The notes: generated by a model not told the origin, from the letters alone. 24,271 nt of DNA from Colimorpha sp002372855 (GCA_946621635.1 CAMOOR010000031.1:1-24271); one strand, 5' to 3'; positions 7,501 through 15,566 are shown, counted from the stretch's first letter. Numbers and translations are program-made.

Positions 7501-7593
7501 CATTTTGAATCGGCACATTGAATCGGCCCCGGAGGTCGTTTAATGCGTTGAATTAGATATTAGTACGAACAAAAAGAAAACTTGGGTATATAT

Positions 7594-10362
7594 ATGAAAA
7601 CACTCAAAAAAGGACTCTTCCTGCTCTTTGGAGCCATCCTCATGGCGTCCGTTGCCTACGCCCAGCCGAAAAGTCTCGCCGCCAAAGCCGACGACCTCTT
7701 CGACCAGAACCGTTTCATCGAGGCTGTGAGGGAATACGAGGCCGCCTACGAGAAAATCAAGGACAACAAGGCGGAGAAGAACCGCGTCTATTTCCAGATC
7801 GCCGAGTGCTACCGCTTCACCTACAACTATCCCCGCGCCGAGCGCATCTACAAGCGCCTGGCCGACGAGGAGTACTACAAGAGCGAGCGCAAGCTCTATT
7901 TCAACCTGGCCGAGATGTGCCGTTTCCAGGAGAAGTTCGACGAGGCCGAGCAGTACTACCAGAAATACCTGGAGATGGAGCCCAAGGACAGCTATGCCGC
8001 CAAGCGCAAGCAGTCGCTGATTTATGTCAACCAGCTGGCCAACAACCGCACACGCCATACCGTCAGCAAGCTCTCCGAATGGTGCACCGACTATAACGAT
8101 TTCGCGCCGCGCTTCGTGGGCGACGACACGACGAAGATTGTCTTCACCTCCGCCCGCTTCCCCGAGGGCGAGGGACTGGGCAAGGACCCCTGGACCGACC
8201 AGGCCTTCTCGGACATCTACATGGTCTACCAGGACCGCAACGGCCAGTGGGTATCGATTCCCGAGCCGTGGGACAAGAGCGGCAAGATCAACTCCGACTT
8301 CAACGAGGGCGAGCCCTCCTTCACGCCCGACGGCAACACCGTTTTCTTCTCGCGCTGCGGCGTCCGCGAAAGCGAGACCGTGCGCTGCCGCATCTATACT
8401 TCCACCCGCGCCCAGCAGGAGCTTGACAGCAAGAGCAAGAAGAAGAAAAAGAGCGTAGCCAAGAAGAATACCAAAAAGAAAAAGAAGAAAGACGCCAAGG
8501 ACGAGGAGCCCGAGGTGGAGACCGCCCCGGCCGAGGAGGTCAAGCCCGGCGAGTGGAGCACGCCCACCTATGTGCATCTCGGCGACACCGCCTACACCTT
8601 CCTCTACCCCGCCATCTCGTCCGACGGACTGACGCTCTACTTCTCGTCCAATATGCCCGGCGGCTTCGGCGAATACGACCTCTGGCGCGCCACGCGCAAG
8701 AGCACCGCCGACGACTTCGGCCGTCCCGTCAACCTGACCTCCATCGTCAACACCCCCGGCAAGGAGATTATGCCCGTGCTGCGCAACGACTCGCTGCTCT
8801 ACTTCTCCTCCAACGGCCTCGCCGGTGTCGGCGGACAAGACCTTTTCTACACCCGCCTCAACCCCAACGGCAAGTGGTCGGTGCCCGAAAACCTCGGCAT
8901 CCCCATCAACTCGTCCTACGACGAGATGTCCATCGTCTTCTATCCCGACCACTCGAAGAACAATATCCTCGAGCGCGGCTACTTCTCCTCCAACCGTCCC
9001 TACGACGACCCCCACAACCGTGCCGCCCAGAACGACAACCGCAGCACCCAGGCGCCCCCCATCAACGACAACCTCTTCTACTTCGAGCTCCCAGGCCTCA
9101 ACTACGCCATCCAGGGCACCGTGCGCGACGAGAAGTCGATGCAACTCATGAAGGATGTCCGCATCAAGCTTGTCGGCTCCGACGGCACCACCGCCGAGAC
9201 CCGCACCGACAAGAAGGGATACTACAAGTTCGACAGCACCATCGTCCGTCGCGACGTGGTGTACAAGATGTACCTCTCCAAGCAGCGGTACTACTCCGTC
9301 GAGGGTTCCGAGAGCACCCGCGGCTACAACACCAACAAGACCATCGTGCACGACTTCCGCATGGAGCCCGTGCCGCGCCGTCCCATCGTGCTGCCGCAGA
9401 TCAACTTCGAGCTTGCCAAGACCGACATCCAGTCGCAGTTCATGGACTCGCTGATGGACCTCTACCTCATCATGGAGAACAACCCCAACCTCGTGGTTGA
9501 GGTGCGCGCCCATACCGACTGCCAGCCCTATGTGGGCCTCACCAACGACACCCTCTCGCAGCGCCGCGCACAGAGCGTGGTGGACTACCTCGTCAGCCGC
9601 GGCATCGAGCGCGAGCGCCTCGTGGCCAAAGGCTATGCCGAGCGTGTGCCCCGCACCCTCGACGAGGATATGACCGTCACCTACAACGGCAAGAAATACG
9701 AGTTCTCCGCCGGCACGGTGTTGGAGTGCGACTACATCGCCACCCTCAGCGGCGACCGCCAGCAGGCAGCCCACTCGCTCAACCGCCGCATCGAGTTCCT
9801 CGTGCTCCGCGAGGACTACGTGCCGCGCAGCCTTGTCGAGAACCTCACCGCCACCGAGCAGCCTGACAAGGACAGCAAAGGCAAGGGCAAGGACGGCAAG
9901 GTGGTCGACCTCGTGGACCGTCCCACCGACGAAGAGCCCGAGATACAGCCCACCATCGTCCACGACGAGAGCACCCTCTACGTCACCATGATCAACTCCA
10001 CCAGCGGCGAAATCACCTGCATCGCCAACGGCTTCCAGGTGCCCATGCTCATCGACGAACGCTATGCCGAGCCCATCGCCATCTCCTGGGAGGAGGCCAT
10101 GAGCCTGCTCTACCAGCAGCGCCTCAACAAGGAGGACTTCCCCCTGCGCGACAAGTCCTTCGACCCCGAGGGCAACATCATCGACCGCACCACCATCGTC
10201 TTCAAGCACATGCAGATCGGCGAACAGCGCCGCGAGAACGTCGAAGTGGTTGTCGTCAAGGGCATCGACTACAAGTTCATCATCAACCGCACCGGCCTGC
10301 AGCAGTTCGGCAACTACGAGTTCGACAAGCAACGCTCCAAGCTGATCTTCCTGGATGAGTAA
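7594..10362 (+). CDS. PorE-like envelope protein: TPR, beta-propeller, CnaB-like fold, OmpA domain, plus degenerate retropepsin-like tail
   Basis: The ATG at 7594 gives 922 residues with signal peptide MKTLKKGLFLLFGAILMASVAYAQ; no lipobox cysteine is seen. Domains in order: TPR repeats (about 25-150), PD40/WD40-like propeller blades (165-480; FTPDGNTVFFSR, ISSDGLTLYFSSNMPGGFGEYDLW) interrupted by a lysine-rich linker (278-312), a carboxypeptidase-regulatory/CnaB-like domain (503-590; GTVRDEKSMQLMKDV), and an OmpA peptidoglycan-binding domain (600-740) with AHTD Asp642 and Arg658. This order matches PorE (PG1058 of Porphyromonas), a T9SS factor tying the machinery to peptidoglycan, although many Bacteroidota OmpA-family paralogues share it. 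The last 130 residues resemble a retropepsin-like fold (LIDERYAEPIAISWEEA, VFKHMQIG, INRTGLQQFGNYEFD), but the DTG/DSG triad reads Asp821-Glu-Arg, so activity is unlikely. It overlaps miaA by 8 nt. Confidence 0.8.
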   Translation: MKTLKKGLFLLFGAILMASVAYAQPKSLAAKADDLFDQNRFIEAVREYEAAYEKIKDNKAEKNRVYFQIAECYRFTYNYPRAERIYKRLADEEYYKSERKLYFNLAEMCRFQEKFDEAEQYYQKYLEMEPKDSYAAKRKQSLIYVNQLANNRTRHTVSKLSEWCTDYNDFAPRFVGDDTTKIVFTSARFPEGEGLGKDPWTDQAFSDIYMVYQDRNGQWVSIPEPWDKSGKINSDFNEGEPSFTPDGNTVFFSRCGVRESETVRCRIYTSTRAQQELDSKSKKKKKSVAKKNTKKKKKKDAKDEEPEVETAPAEEVKPGEWSTPTYVHLGDTAYTFLYPAISSDGLTLYFSSNMPGGFGEYDLWRATRKSTADDFGRPVNLTSIVNTPGKEIMPVLRNDSLLYFSSNGLAGVGGQDLFYTRLNPNGKWSVPENLGIPINSSYDEMSIVFYPDHSKNNILERGYFSSNRPYDDPHNRAAQNDNRSTQAPPINDNLFYFELPGLNYAIQGTVRDEKSMQLMKDVRIKLVGSDGTTAETRTDKKGYYKFDSTIVRRDVVYKMYLSKQRYYSVEGSESTRGYNTNKTIVHDFRMEPVPRRPIVLPQINFELAKTDIQSQFMDSLMDLYLIMENNPNLVVEVRAHTDCQPYVGLTNDTLSQRRAQSVVDYLVSRGIERERLVAKGYAERVPRTLDEDMTVTYNGKKYEFSAGTVLECDYIATLSGDRQQAAHSLNRRIEFLVLREDYVPRSLVENLTATEQPDKDSKGKGKDGKVVDLVDRPTDEEPEIQPTIVHDESTLYVTMINSTSGEITCIANGFQVPMLIDERYAEPIAISWEEAMSLLYQQRLNKEDFPLRDKSFDPEGNIIDRTTIVFKHMQIGEQRRENVEVVVVKGIDYKFIINRTGLQQFGNYEFDKQRSKLIFLDE

Positions 10363-11263
10363 TACCCTCATCACTATCCTCGGACCCACGGCCACCGGCA
10401 AGACCGCCCTGGCGGCCGAGGTGGCCTATCGCCTGGGCGGCGAAATCATCAGCGCCGACTCGCGCCAGGTGTTCCGTGGCATGGACATCGGCACCGGCAA
10501 GGACCTCGCCGACTACGACCTCCACGGCGTCCACATCCCCTACCATCTCATCGACATCTGCAACCCCGGCGAGGAGTACAGCGCCTACCGTTTCCTGCGC
10601 GAATTCAATGCCGCCCTGGCCGACATCCAGAGCCGCCGGCGGCAACCCATCCTCTGCGGCGGCACAGGCCTCTACATCGACGCCGTCCTTCGCCGCTACC
10701 GCCTGGCCGACGCCCCCGTCGACCCCGACTACCGCCGCTCCCTGGAGCCCTATAGCGACGAAGAGCTCACCGCACGCCTCGCAGCCCTCGGCCCTCTTCA
10801 CAACCACACCGACACCGAGACGCGCGACCGCCTGATCCGCGCCCTCGAAATACAGGAGTTCGCCCTCGCCCACCCCGACGCCTGCACCCAGGCGCCGGAC
10901 CTGGAGCACCGCATCTACGGACTCCTCCTGCCACGCGAAGAAGTAATAGCCCGCATCGAGGCACGCCTCCGCCGCCGCATGGACGAAGGCATGACCTTCG
11001 AAGTACAGCATCTCCTGGACCAGGGCATAGCTCCGGAGCGCCTGATGCACTACGGACTGGAATACCGCCACGTCACCCGATTCCTCCTCGGCCAGTGCAC
11101 CCGGGAGGAACTCTTCCGCGACCTCTTCACCGACATCCGCCGCTTTGCCAAGCGCCAGATGACCTGGTTCCGCCGCATGGAACGCAGCGGAGTGCCTATC
11201 CAATGGATCGACGGCACCCTGCCGCTCGAGGAGAAAGCAGAGATTATCGTAAAAGCATTATGA
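10355..11263 (+). CDS. miaA: tRNA dimethylallyltransferase MiaA
   Basis: This 302-residue cytoplasmic enzyme transfers a dimethylallyl group to N6 of A37 in tRNAs reading UNN codons, the first step towards ms2i6A. The P-loop GPTATGKT is at residues 10-17, followed by the general-base region SADSRQV (Asp35) and the MDIGTGK motif. The CGGTGLYIDAVL segment, the insertion domain and the closing RRFAKRQMTWFRR motif are all in place, so the gene looks complete. The ATG at 10355 overlaps the end of the PorE-like gene by 8 nt, and the stop overlaps the next ATG (ATGA at 11260). The three genes are therefore probably translated from one message. Length is typical for the family. Confidence 0.95.
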   Translation: MSNTLITILGPTATGKTALAAEVAYRLGGEIISADSRQVFRGMDIGTGKDLADYDLHGVHIPYHLIDICNPGEEYSAYRFLREFNAALADIQSRRRQPILCGGTGLYIDAVLRRYRLADAPVDPDYRRSLEPYSDEELTARLAALGPLHNHTDTETRDRLIRALEIQEFALAHPDACTQAPDLEHRIYGLLLPREEVIARIEARLRRRMDEGMTFEVQHLLDQGIAPERLMHYGLEYRHVTRFLLGQCTREELFRDLFTDIRRFAKRQMTWFRRMERSGVPIQWIDGTLPLEEKAEIIVKAL

Positions 11264-11772
11264 ATAAAGCACGACATTTACTGTTTCTAGCGTCGTTCCT
11301 GCTCATCATGGGCACCGGCAACGCACAGAAAACTCCGCAGGTGGAAGGACACTACACCTACGAGCATGCCTTCAACTATGACTGGGAGGGCAACCATTTC
11401 GACGTCCACGAAACCGGCACCATGGACATCTATGTCGGCGGCACCGCTGTCGACTCCGCCCGCCAGGTGTATACCGTGACGCTGAAGGACGGCCGGACAA
11501 TAAAGTGGGTGTTCAACTACATAAGTCCCAGCTTCTGGCTTCTGAAAGGCGACGACTTCCACTTCGGCGGCCTCACGAAGGACACCTTCCGCATGGAGGT
11601 GATAGAGGGCGACCAGGAACTCGAGCTGGCGCAGAAGATTATCAACCTCTACCGCAACGGCATCGACCGCGACACCAAGTACCACCTCGACGCGCTGACT
11701 CCCGACCTGTTGCAATGGAGCCTCACCTACCCCGACGGTCACAGCGACACATGGAAATTCTATAGAAAATGA
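11260..11772 (+). CDS. small secreted protein of unknown function
   Basis: The 170-residue product starts with a clear signal peptide (MNKARHLLFLASFLLIMGTGNAQ) and is otherwise soluble and beta-rich (YTVTLKDGRTIKWVFNYISP, DTFRMEVIEGDQELEL, LQWSLTYPDGHSDTWKFYRK). I do not recognise the family. The alternating strands and the small size would fit a lipocalin-like or small periplasmic barrel fold, but this is only a guess. The ATG at 11260 is coupled to the miaA stop (ATGA); a longer open frame upstream overlaps miaA out of phase. Its own TGA is followed in the same frame by the remnant described next. Confidence 0.75.
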   Translation: MNKARHLLFLASFLLIMGTGNAQKTPQVEGHYTYEHAFNYDWEGNHFDVHETGTMDIYVGGTAVDSARQVYTVTLKDGRTIKWVFNYISPSFWLLKGDDFHFGGLTKDTFRMEVIEGDQELELAQKIINLYRNGIDRDTKYHLDALTPDLLQWSLTYPDGHSDTWKFYRK

Positions 11773-11964
11773 AGCAACTTCGCGAAATATTGGGTTATCT
11801 ACCTGGCAGGCGTGGTCGTCTGGCTTTGGACCTGGCAGGCGGCAGCGGTATGGGTGGCCTTCCTCGCCATCATGCTGGTGCAGGTCATTAGTGAGGAGCG
11901 TCGCCTCCACCGCAACTTTGGCGAGGAATACGACGCCTACCGCCGCCGCACCCACAGATTTTAG
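11769..11964 (+). pseudogene. remnant of an isoprenylcysteine carboxyl methyltransferase/PEMT-like membrane protein
   Basis: An ATG overlapping the previous stop (ATGA at 11769) opens MKQLREILGY and then runs into nonsense, stopping after about 40 codons. The next frame from 11773 reads, without a start codon, a hydrophobic hairpin (YWVIYLAGVVVWLWTWQAAA) followed by EERRLHRNFGEEYDAYRRRTHRF and a stop at 11962-11964. The pattern EER-x-L-x5-FGEEY-x-AYRRR is the well-known C-terminal signature of the ICMT/phospholipid methyltransferase superfamily, integral membrane enzymes of about 150-220 residues. Only the last 60 or so residues survive here, and the SAM-binding HPxY region is absent. A deletion plus frameshift is the simplest explanation. 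Confidence 0.6.
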
Positions 11965-11978
11965 AAAAAACAACTATC

Positions 11979-12608
11979 ATGAACATACGATTAGAACAAC
12001 CAAGTGACTGGCGCGAGGTGGAGAACCTCACGCGTGAGGCATTCTGGAACATCTACCGGCCAGGATGCACGGAGCATTATGTGCTCAACCAATACAGAAA
12101 CAATCCCGATTTCATTCCCGAGCTGGACTTCGTGATGGAGGAAGATGGAAAGATTATCGGGCATGTTATGTTCTCGAAGGCGGAGATAGTGCTGGAAGAC
12201 GGAACGACGTTCCCCTCCTGGACCTTCGGCCCCATCAGCATCCACCCCGACCTTAAACGCAAGGGCTACGGGCTGAAGTTGCTGAGTTATGCAATTGAAA
12301 GAGCCAAAGCGATGGGTATCGGTCTGTTGCAGATGGAGGGCAACATCGACTTCTACCGACACGCAGGCTTCGACCTCGCAAGCAAACTCCGCATCCACTA
12401 TCATGAGATGCCTAAGGAGGATGAGGTTCCCTTCTTCCTTGCCCAGGAGCTCATCCCTGGCTACTGGGGCGACCGCGAGGGTACCTACTGCCCGCCCAAG
12501 GGCTACTTCGTCGCCGACGAGAACCCCGAAGCCTTCGAAGCATACGAATCCACCTTCCCACCAAAGGAGAAACTCCGCCTGCCGGGACAGTTAGGTTATG
12601 AGGGATAG
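11979..12608 (+). CDS. GNAT-family N-acetyltransferase
   Basis: The 209-residue product has the GNAT order: an N-terminal strand-helix (MNIRLEQPSDWREVENLTREAF), a central hairpin (FVMEEDGKIIGHVMFSKAEIV), and the acetyl-CoA-binding segment GPISIHPDLKRKGYGLKLLSYAIERA (residues about 83-108, R/Q-x-x-G-x-G/A-like KRKGYG). It ends with FYRHAGF, typical of the YhbS-like (COG3153) subgroup. The C-terminal 60 residues (AQELIPGYWGDREGTYCPPKGYF) form a subgroup-specific extension. Substrate cannot be told from sequence. It opens a run of four genes on the + strand with moderate GC, lower than that of the operons around it. The next gene starts 16 nt downstream. Confidence 0.85.
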   Translation: MNIRLEQPSDWREVENLTREAFWNIYRPGCTEHYVLNQYRNNPDFIPELDFVMEEDGKIIGHVMFSKAEIVLEDGTTFPSWTFGPISIHPDLKRKGYGLKLLSYAIERAKAMGIGLLQMEGNIDFYRHAGFDLASKLRIHYHEMPKEDEVPFFLAQELIPGYWGDREGTYCPPKGYFVADENPEAFEAYESTFPPKEKLRLPGQLGYEG

Positions 12609-12624
12609 AAAAAGAACAATCGAT

Positions 12625-13116
12625 ATGCAAACAAAGGCACTTGTCATTATTGACATCCAAAACGACATTACCAAGCATTACCTCGACATTGTGGATAACA
12701 TCAATGCCGCCATCGACTGGGCGCAGAGCGAGGGAATGCACGTCGTGTATATCAAGCACAACAATATCACTGCCGCCACACGAACTTTCAAGCCCCGCAC
12801 CCGCGGTGAGGAGTTGGTACCTGAACTGAAGGTCGTGTCGGACAATGTCTTCGTGAAGACGAAAAGCAATGCCCTTACCAGCGAGGCGTTTTCTGCTTTC
12901 ATCGCGGCAAACGGCATCAATGAGTTCGACGTGGCTGGTGCTGATGCTACGGCCTGTGTAAAATCGACGTGTTTCAACATGGCCAAGGCAGGCTTCACGG
13001 TACATGTCCTCTCCGACTGCATCACCAGCTACGACCTGAAGAAACTGCCAGAGATGCTCGCCTATTATGAAAGCAAAGGCTGTGAGGTCAAAACGCTTGC
13101 CGAGTATAAACAATGA
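12625..13116 (+). CDS. isochorismatase-family cysteine hydrolase
   Basis: The product is 163 residues from the ATG at 12625. An upstream in-frame ATG at 12598 overlaps the GNAT stop, but the family begins close to KALVIIDIQND, so 12625 is chosen; it follows an A-rich stretch (agaaaaagaac). The catalytic triad is visible: Asp10 in VIIDIQND, Lys78 in VFVKTK, and nucleophile Cys111 in GADATACVKST, preceded by the usual cis-peptide region. A classical nicotinamidase metal site is not evident. Family members hydrolyse isochorismate, nicotinamide or N-carbamoyl amides; the actual substrate is unknown. The gene is shorter than PncA (about 210 residues) and resembles the small cysteine hydrolases. 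CatA-like follows after 9 nt. Confidence 0.85.
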   Translation: MQTKALVIIDIQNDITKHYLDIVDNINAAIDWAQSEGMHVVYIKHNNITAATRTFKPRTRGEELVPELKVVSDNVFVKTKSNALTSEAFSAFIAANGINEFDVAGADATACVKSTCFNMAKAGFTVHVLSDCITSYDLKKLPEMLAYYESKGCEVKTLAEYKQ

Positions 13117-13125
13117 AAGAACATT

Positions 13126-13752
13126 ATGAAACAAGAAATCGAGCCCAAGGACACCAGTCGGGCGCAGGCATTCGAACTGTGGATGAAGTCGCCCATGCCA
13201 ATGGTGACGCTCACAAAGACCTTCGATGTGACGAGACTTCGTATGGTGAGCAGGCGAAGGGACATTAAGTTTAATCTTCTCCTGTGCTGGTGCATCGGCA
13301 AGGCTGCCAGTCGGATGGACGAGTTCTATTTGCTGCCTGAGCAAGGGAAACTGATGAAGTACGACCGCCTTGCCATCAACGTCATTGTAAACAACAGGGC
13401 TGGTGGCATCAGCTCATGCGACATCTTATATACAAATGATTTGGATAAGTTCTGTTCCGACTATATGGTTCTGACGCAATCGGCCATCACGTCCTGCCAG
13501 AGTTCCTTCGTTGATGATGCGATGGTGATAGGCACATCGGCGATGACGGCCACCGAACTTGACTGCATCGTCAACCAATACACCGAGCTATTCTGCAATC
13601 CGATGGTCATGTGGGGCAAATACCGCAAGAGATGGATGAAAACGACATTGCCCATCTCCTTCCAGTTCCACCATGTTCAGATGGACGGTGGACAGGCCGC
13701 CCGATTCTTGGAAGAACTGCAAAGAACAATCGATAGCGTTAAAGTTTGTTAA
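13126..13752 (+). CDS. CatA-like O-acetyltransferase (chloramphenicol acetyltransferase family)
   Basis: The 208-residue product has the length and fold pattern of type A CATs. The key motif FHHVQMDGGQAARFLEELQ contains the HHxxxDG signature, with catalytic His183 and structural Asp187. The N-terminal half has RAQAFELW and an FNLLLCWCIGKAA helix at the expected place, and a SCDILYTND segment stands where the substrate-proximal loop is expected. It may be a housekeeping or xenobiotic acetyltransferase rather than a resistance gene, because chromosomal CatA-like proteins are frequent in Bacteroidota and I cannot tell whether chloramphenicol is a substrate. It lies 9 nt behind the isochorismatase-like gene and ends just upstream of the merR promoter. 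Confidence 0.8.
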   Translation: MKQEIEPKDTSRAQAFELWMKSPMPMVTLTKTFDVTRLRMVSRRRDIKFNLLLCWCIGKAASRMDEFYLLPEQGKLMKYDRLAINVIVNNRAGGISSCDILYTNDLDKFCSDYMVLTQSAITSCQSSFVDDAMVIGTSAMTATELDCIVNQYTELFCNPMVMWGKYRKRWMKTTLPISFQFHHVQMDGGQAARFLEELQRTIDSVKVC

Positions 13753-13757
13753 AGTTC

Positions 13758-13790
13758 TTGACTCGTCCCTTGGGTCATGCATTAACTTTG
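13758..13790 (+). promoter_or_regulatory. promoter of the MerR-type regulator gene
   Basis: TAACTTTG at 13783-13790 is a perfect TAnnTTTG -7 box. A TTG at 13758-13760 stands 22 nt upstream as a possible -33 element. A small dyad (CCC TT GGG, 13767-13774) lies in the spacer, where MerR-type regulators normally bind; autoregulation is an inference. Confidence 0.55.
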
Positions 13791-13823
13791 CAGCCGATAT
13801 CAAACAAGCATTATTATCGTACG

Positions 13824-14651
13824 ATGATGATTTACAGAACAAAATTAAAAATCGGAGAGTTCTCAAAGTTGATGCAGACGACCGTGAAAACCTTGCGCCA
13901 CTACGAACAGAAGGGTTTATTGCTGCCCAACGAGGTGGACGAGTGGACGGGCTACCGCTACTACAGCATCGAGCAGATGCAGCGGTTGCAAAACATCCGC
14001 GACCTTCAGCGGCTCGGTTTCTCGCTTGAGGAAATCAAGGACCTGCTGGACGACGACTCGTCCACGCCCAGCATCCGGCAGATGGACGAGAAAATCAGCG
14101 AGACGGAACGGCAGTTACGGCAACTGGTTGCCCGTCGCGAAAAGCTGCTCAGCTGGAGGGACTCCCGCAAACAAATCACAACAATGGAAAAGTTTAGCAT
14201 TCAAAGCCTCCCGTCAATCATCGTTGCCTCGCACCGCGAGGTCATCCCCAACTACGCCGCCATCGGTCCGATGTGCTACGAGAAAATCGGTCCCGAGATG
14301 CAGCGCCTAGGCTGCAAGTGTCCGCCGCCGGGCTACTGCTTCACCGTGGAGCACAACAAGGAGTACACGCCGACAGACATTGACATCGAGTACTGCGAGC
14401 AGGTGGAGGAGATGGGCACCGACAGCGCCATCATCCAGTTCAAGCGGTTGCCCGAGGTGCCCAAGGCGCTCTGCGTGAAGCACGTCGGCCCATACGAGCA
14501 ATTTTACGATTCATTCGCCGAAGCCTTCCGCTATATCGAGGAACACGGCTATAAGGTGATTGGTCAGCATCGCACTTGCTATATTGATGGTGCCTGGAAC
14601 CAGAAAGACCCTGAGAAATGGCTGTCGGTTATACAGATACCGATAGAATGA
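13824..14651 (+). CDS. MerR-family transcriptional regulator with GyrI-like effector-binding domain
   Basis: The product is 275 residues from ATG 13824; ATG 13827 is equally possible. An open frame extends further upstream, but the promoter at 13783-13790 excludes those starts. Residues about 8-76 are a winged-helix MerR DNA-binding domain (KIGEFSKLMQTTVKTLRHYE, GYRYYSIEQMQRLQNI, LGFSLEEIKDLL). A dimerisation coiled coil (about 85-118) follows. Residues 122-275 match the GyrI/BmrR-type small-molecule domain (SLPSIIVASHREVIPNYAAIG, LCVKHVGPYEQFYDSFAEAF). BmrR-like proteins sense bulky drugs and activate efflux or modifying enzymes, which suits its place beside acetyltransferase genes, though no efflux gene is in view. 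A perfect hairpin terminator follows the stop. Confidence 0.88.
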   Translation: MMIYRTKLKIGEFSKLMQTTVKTLRHYEQKGLLLPNEVDEWTGYRYYSIEQMQRLQNIRDLQRLGFSLEEIKDLLDDDSSTPSIRQMDEKISETERQLRQLVARREKLLSWRDSRKQITTMEKFSIQSLPSIIVASHREVIPNYAAIGPMCYEKIGPEMQRLGCKCPPPGYCFTVEHNKEYTPTDIDIEYCEQVEEMGTDSAIIQFKRLPEVPKALCVKHVGPYEQFYDSFAEAFRYIEEHGYKVIGQHRTCYIDGAWNQKDPEKWLSVIQIPIE

Positions 14652-14663
14652 GCTGTAAAGATT

Positions 14664-14706
14664 CGAAAGCCAAGGCTGTTTTTAGCCTTGGCTTTCGTCT
14701 TCTTCT
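14664..14706 (+). terminator. terminator downstream of the MerR regulator
   Basis: A perfect 14-bp stem, CGAAAGCCAAGGCT (14664-14677) with its complement at 14684-14697, has a GTTTTT loop. It is followed by a T-rich but not pure tail (tcttcttct). It separates the regulator from the DUF5131 gene. Confidence 0.85.
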
Positions 14707-14739
14707 GCAATAAAACCAGCGACATTCCGTTAAAGCAGC

Positions 14740-15543
14740 ATGTCCGAACATTGGGAGATATACGCCGACTGGAACCCGTGGCACGGGTGCACCAAGATTA
14801 GTCCTGGCTGCAAGTACTGCTATGTCTACCGACAGGATGAAATGTATGGCAGCGAGATTGCAAGCAGTGTGTGCCGCAAGACAGGCAATTTCAACCTGCC
14901 CATTAAGAAGAAGCGCGACAAGTCGTGGAAGATTGAGAGCGGCAAGGTGGTCTTCACCTGCTTCACTTCCGACTTCCTGCTGAAGGACGCCGACGCGTGG
15001 CGCCCCGAATGCTGGGAGATGATGCGACTGCGGAGCGACCTCTGGTTTTTCTTCTTCACCAAGCGCATAGACCGCTTCATGGAGTGTGTGCCCAACGACT
15101 GGGGCGATGGCTACCCCAACGTCCTGGTGGGCTGCACGGTGGAGAACCAAGAGATGGCCGACTATCGCCTGTCCATCTTCCGCTCACTGCCCATCCGCCA
15201 CAAGAGCATCATCGCTTCGCCGTTGCTGACAGCAATAGATCTCACCCCCTACCTCGACGAGACGATAGAGGAAGTGTCGGTGGGAGGAGAGTCGGGCGTC
15301 GACGCGCGGCCCTGCGACTACGACTGGGTGCTCTCACTGCGCGAACAGTGCATGGCGAAGGGTGTCCCTTTCCGCTTCCACCAGACGGGGGCCCACTTCG
15401 TCAAGGACGGCCGCACGTACCGTGTGCACCGCTGCCACCAGCTCAGCCAGGCCCACAAAGCCAACATCGACTACAAGATAGGCAAATATCTGGTGCCGGA
15501 AACCGTGAAATTTGAATGGAAAGACAGTGATTATCATGACTAA
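14740..15543 (+). CDS. DUF5131 family (phage Gp37/Gp68-like) protein, putative radical-SAM relative
   Basis: The 267-residue product opens with WNPWHGCTKISPGCKYCYVYR. Cys17, Cys24 and Cys27 form a three-cysteine cluster typical of DUF5131/COG4422, a family first named from phage Gp37/Gp68 and thought to be related to radical-SAM enzymes such as spore photoproduct lyase; its reaction is not established. Other family marks are KVVFTCFTSDFLL, FFFFTKRIDRF, the NVLVGCTVENQ strand, the SIIASPLLTAIDL strand, and VSVGGESGVDARPCDYDWV with the GGE motif. The family is often phage-associated, but no other phage gene is seen here, so it may be a resident copy. No TAnnTTTG promoter is evident in the 88 nt upstream. 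Confidence 0.85.
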   Translation: MSEHWEIYADWNPWHGCTKISPGCKYCYVYRQDEMYGSEIASSVCRKTGNFNLPIKKKRDKSWKIESGKVVFTCFTSDFLLKDADAWRPECWEMMRLRSDLWFFFFTKRIDRFMECVPNDWGDGYPNVLVGCTVENQEMADYRLSIFRSLPIRHKSIIASPLLTAIDLTPYLDETIEEVSVGGESGVDARPCDYDWVLSLREQCMAKGVPFRFHQTGAHFVKDGRTYRVHRCHQLSQAHKANIDYKIGKYLVPETVKFEWKDSDYHD

Positions 15544-15566
15544 TATGGAAACAGAGAGGGTAGATG

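Noticed and set aside
7505..7527. Direct repeat TTGAATCGGC as a regulator binding site
   Set aside because: Two 10-bp copies 13 bp apart just after a predicted transcription start are suggestive, but nothing else supports a binding function.
7540..10401. 953-codon open frame antisense to the PorE-like gene
   Set aside because: It is a mirror of the C-ending codon preference; the product is Val/Gly/Ala/His-rich with no motifs, while the sense strand has clear domains.
13126..13752. Calling the CatA-like gene a chloramphenicol resistance determinant
   Set aside because: The catalytic HHxxxDG motif is present, but the substrate cannot be inferred; many chromosomal homologues are not resistance genes.
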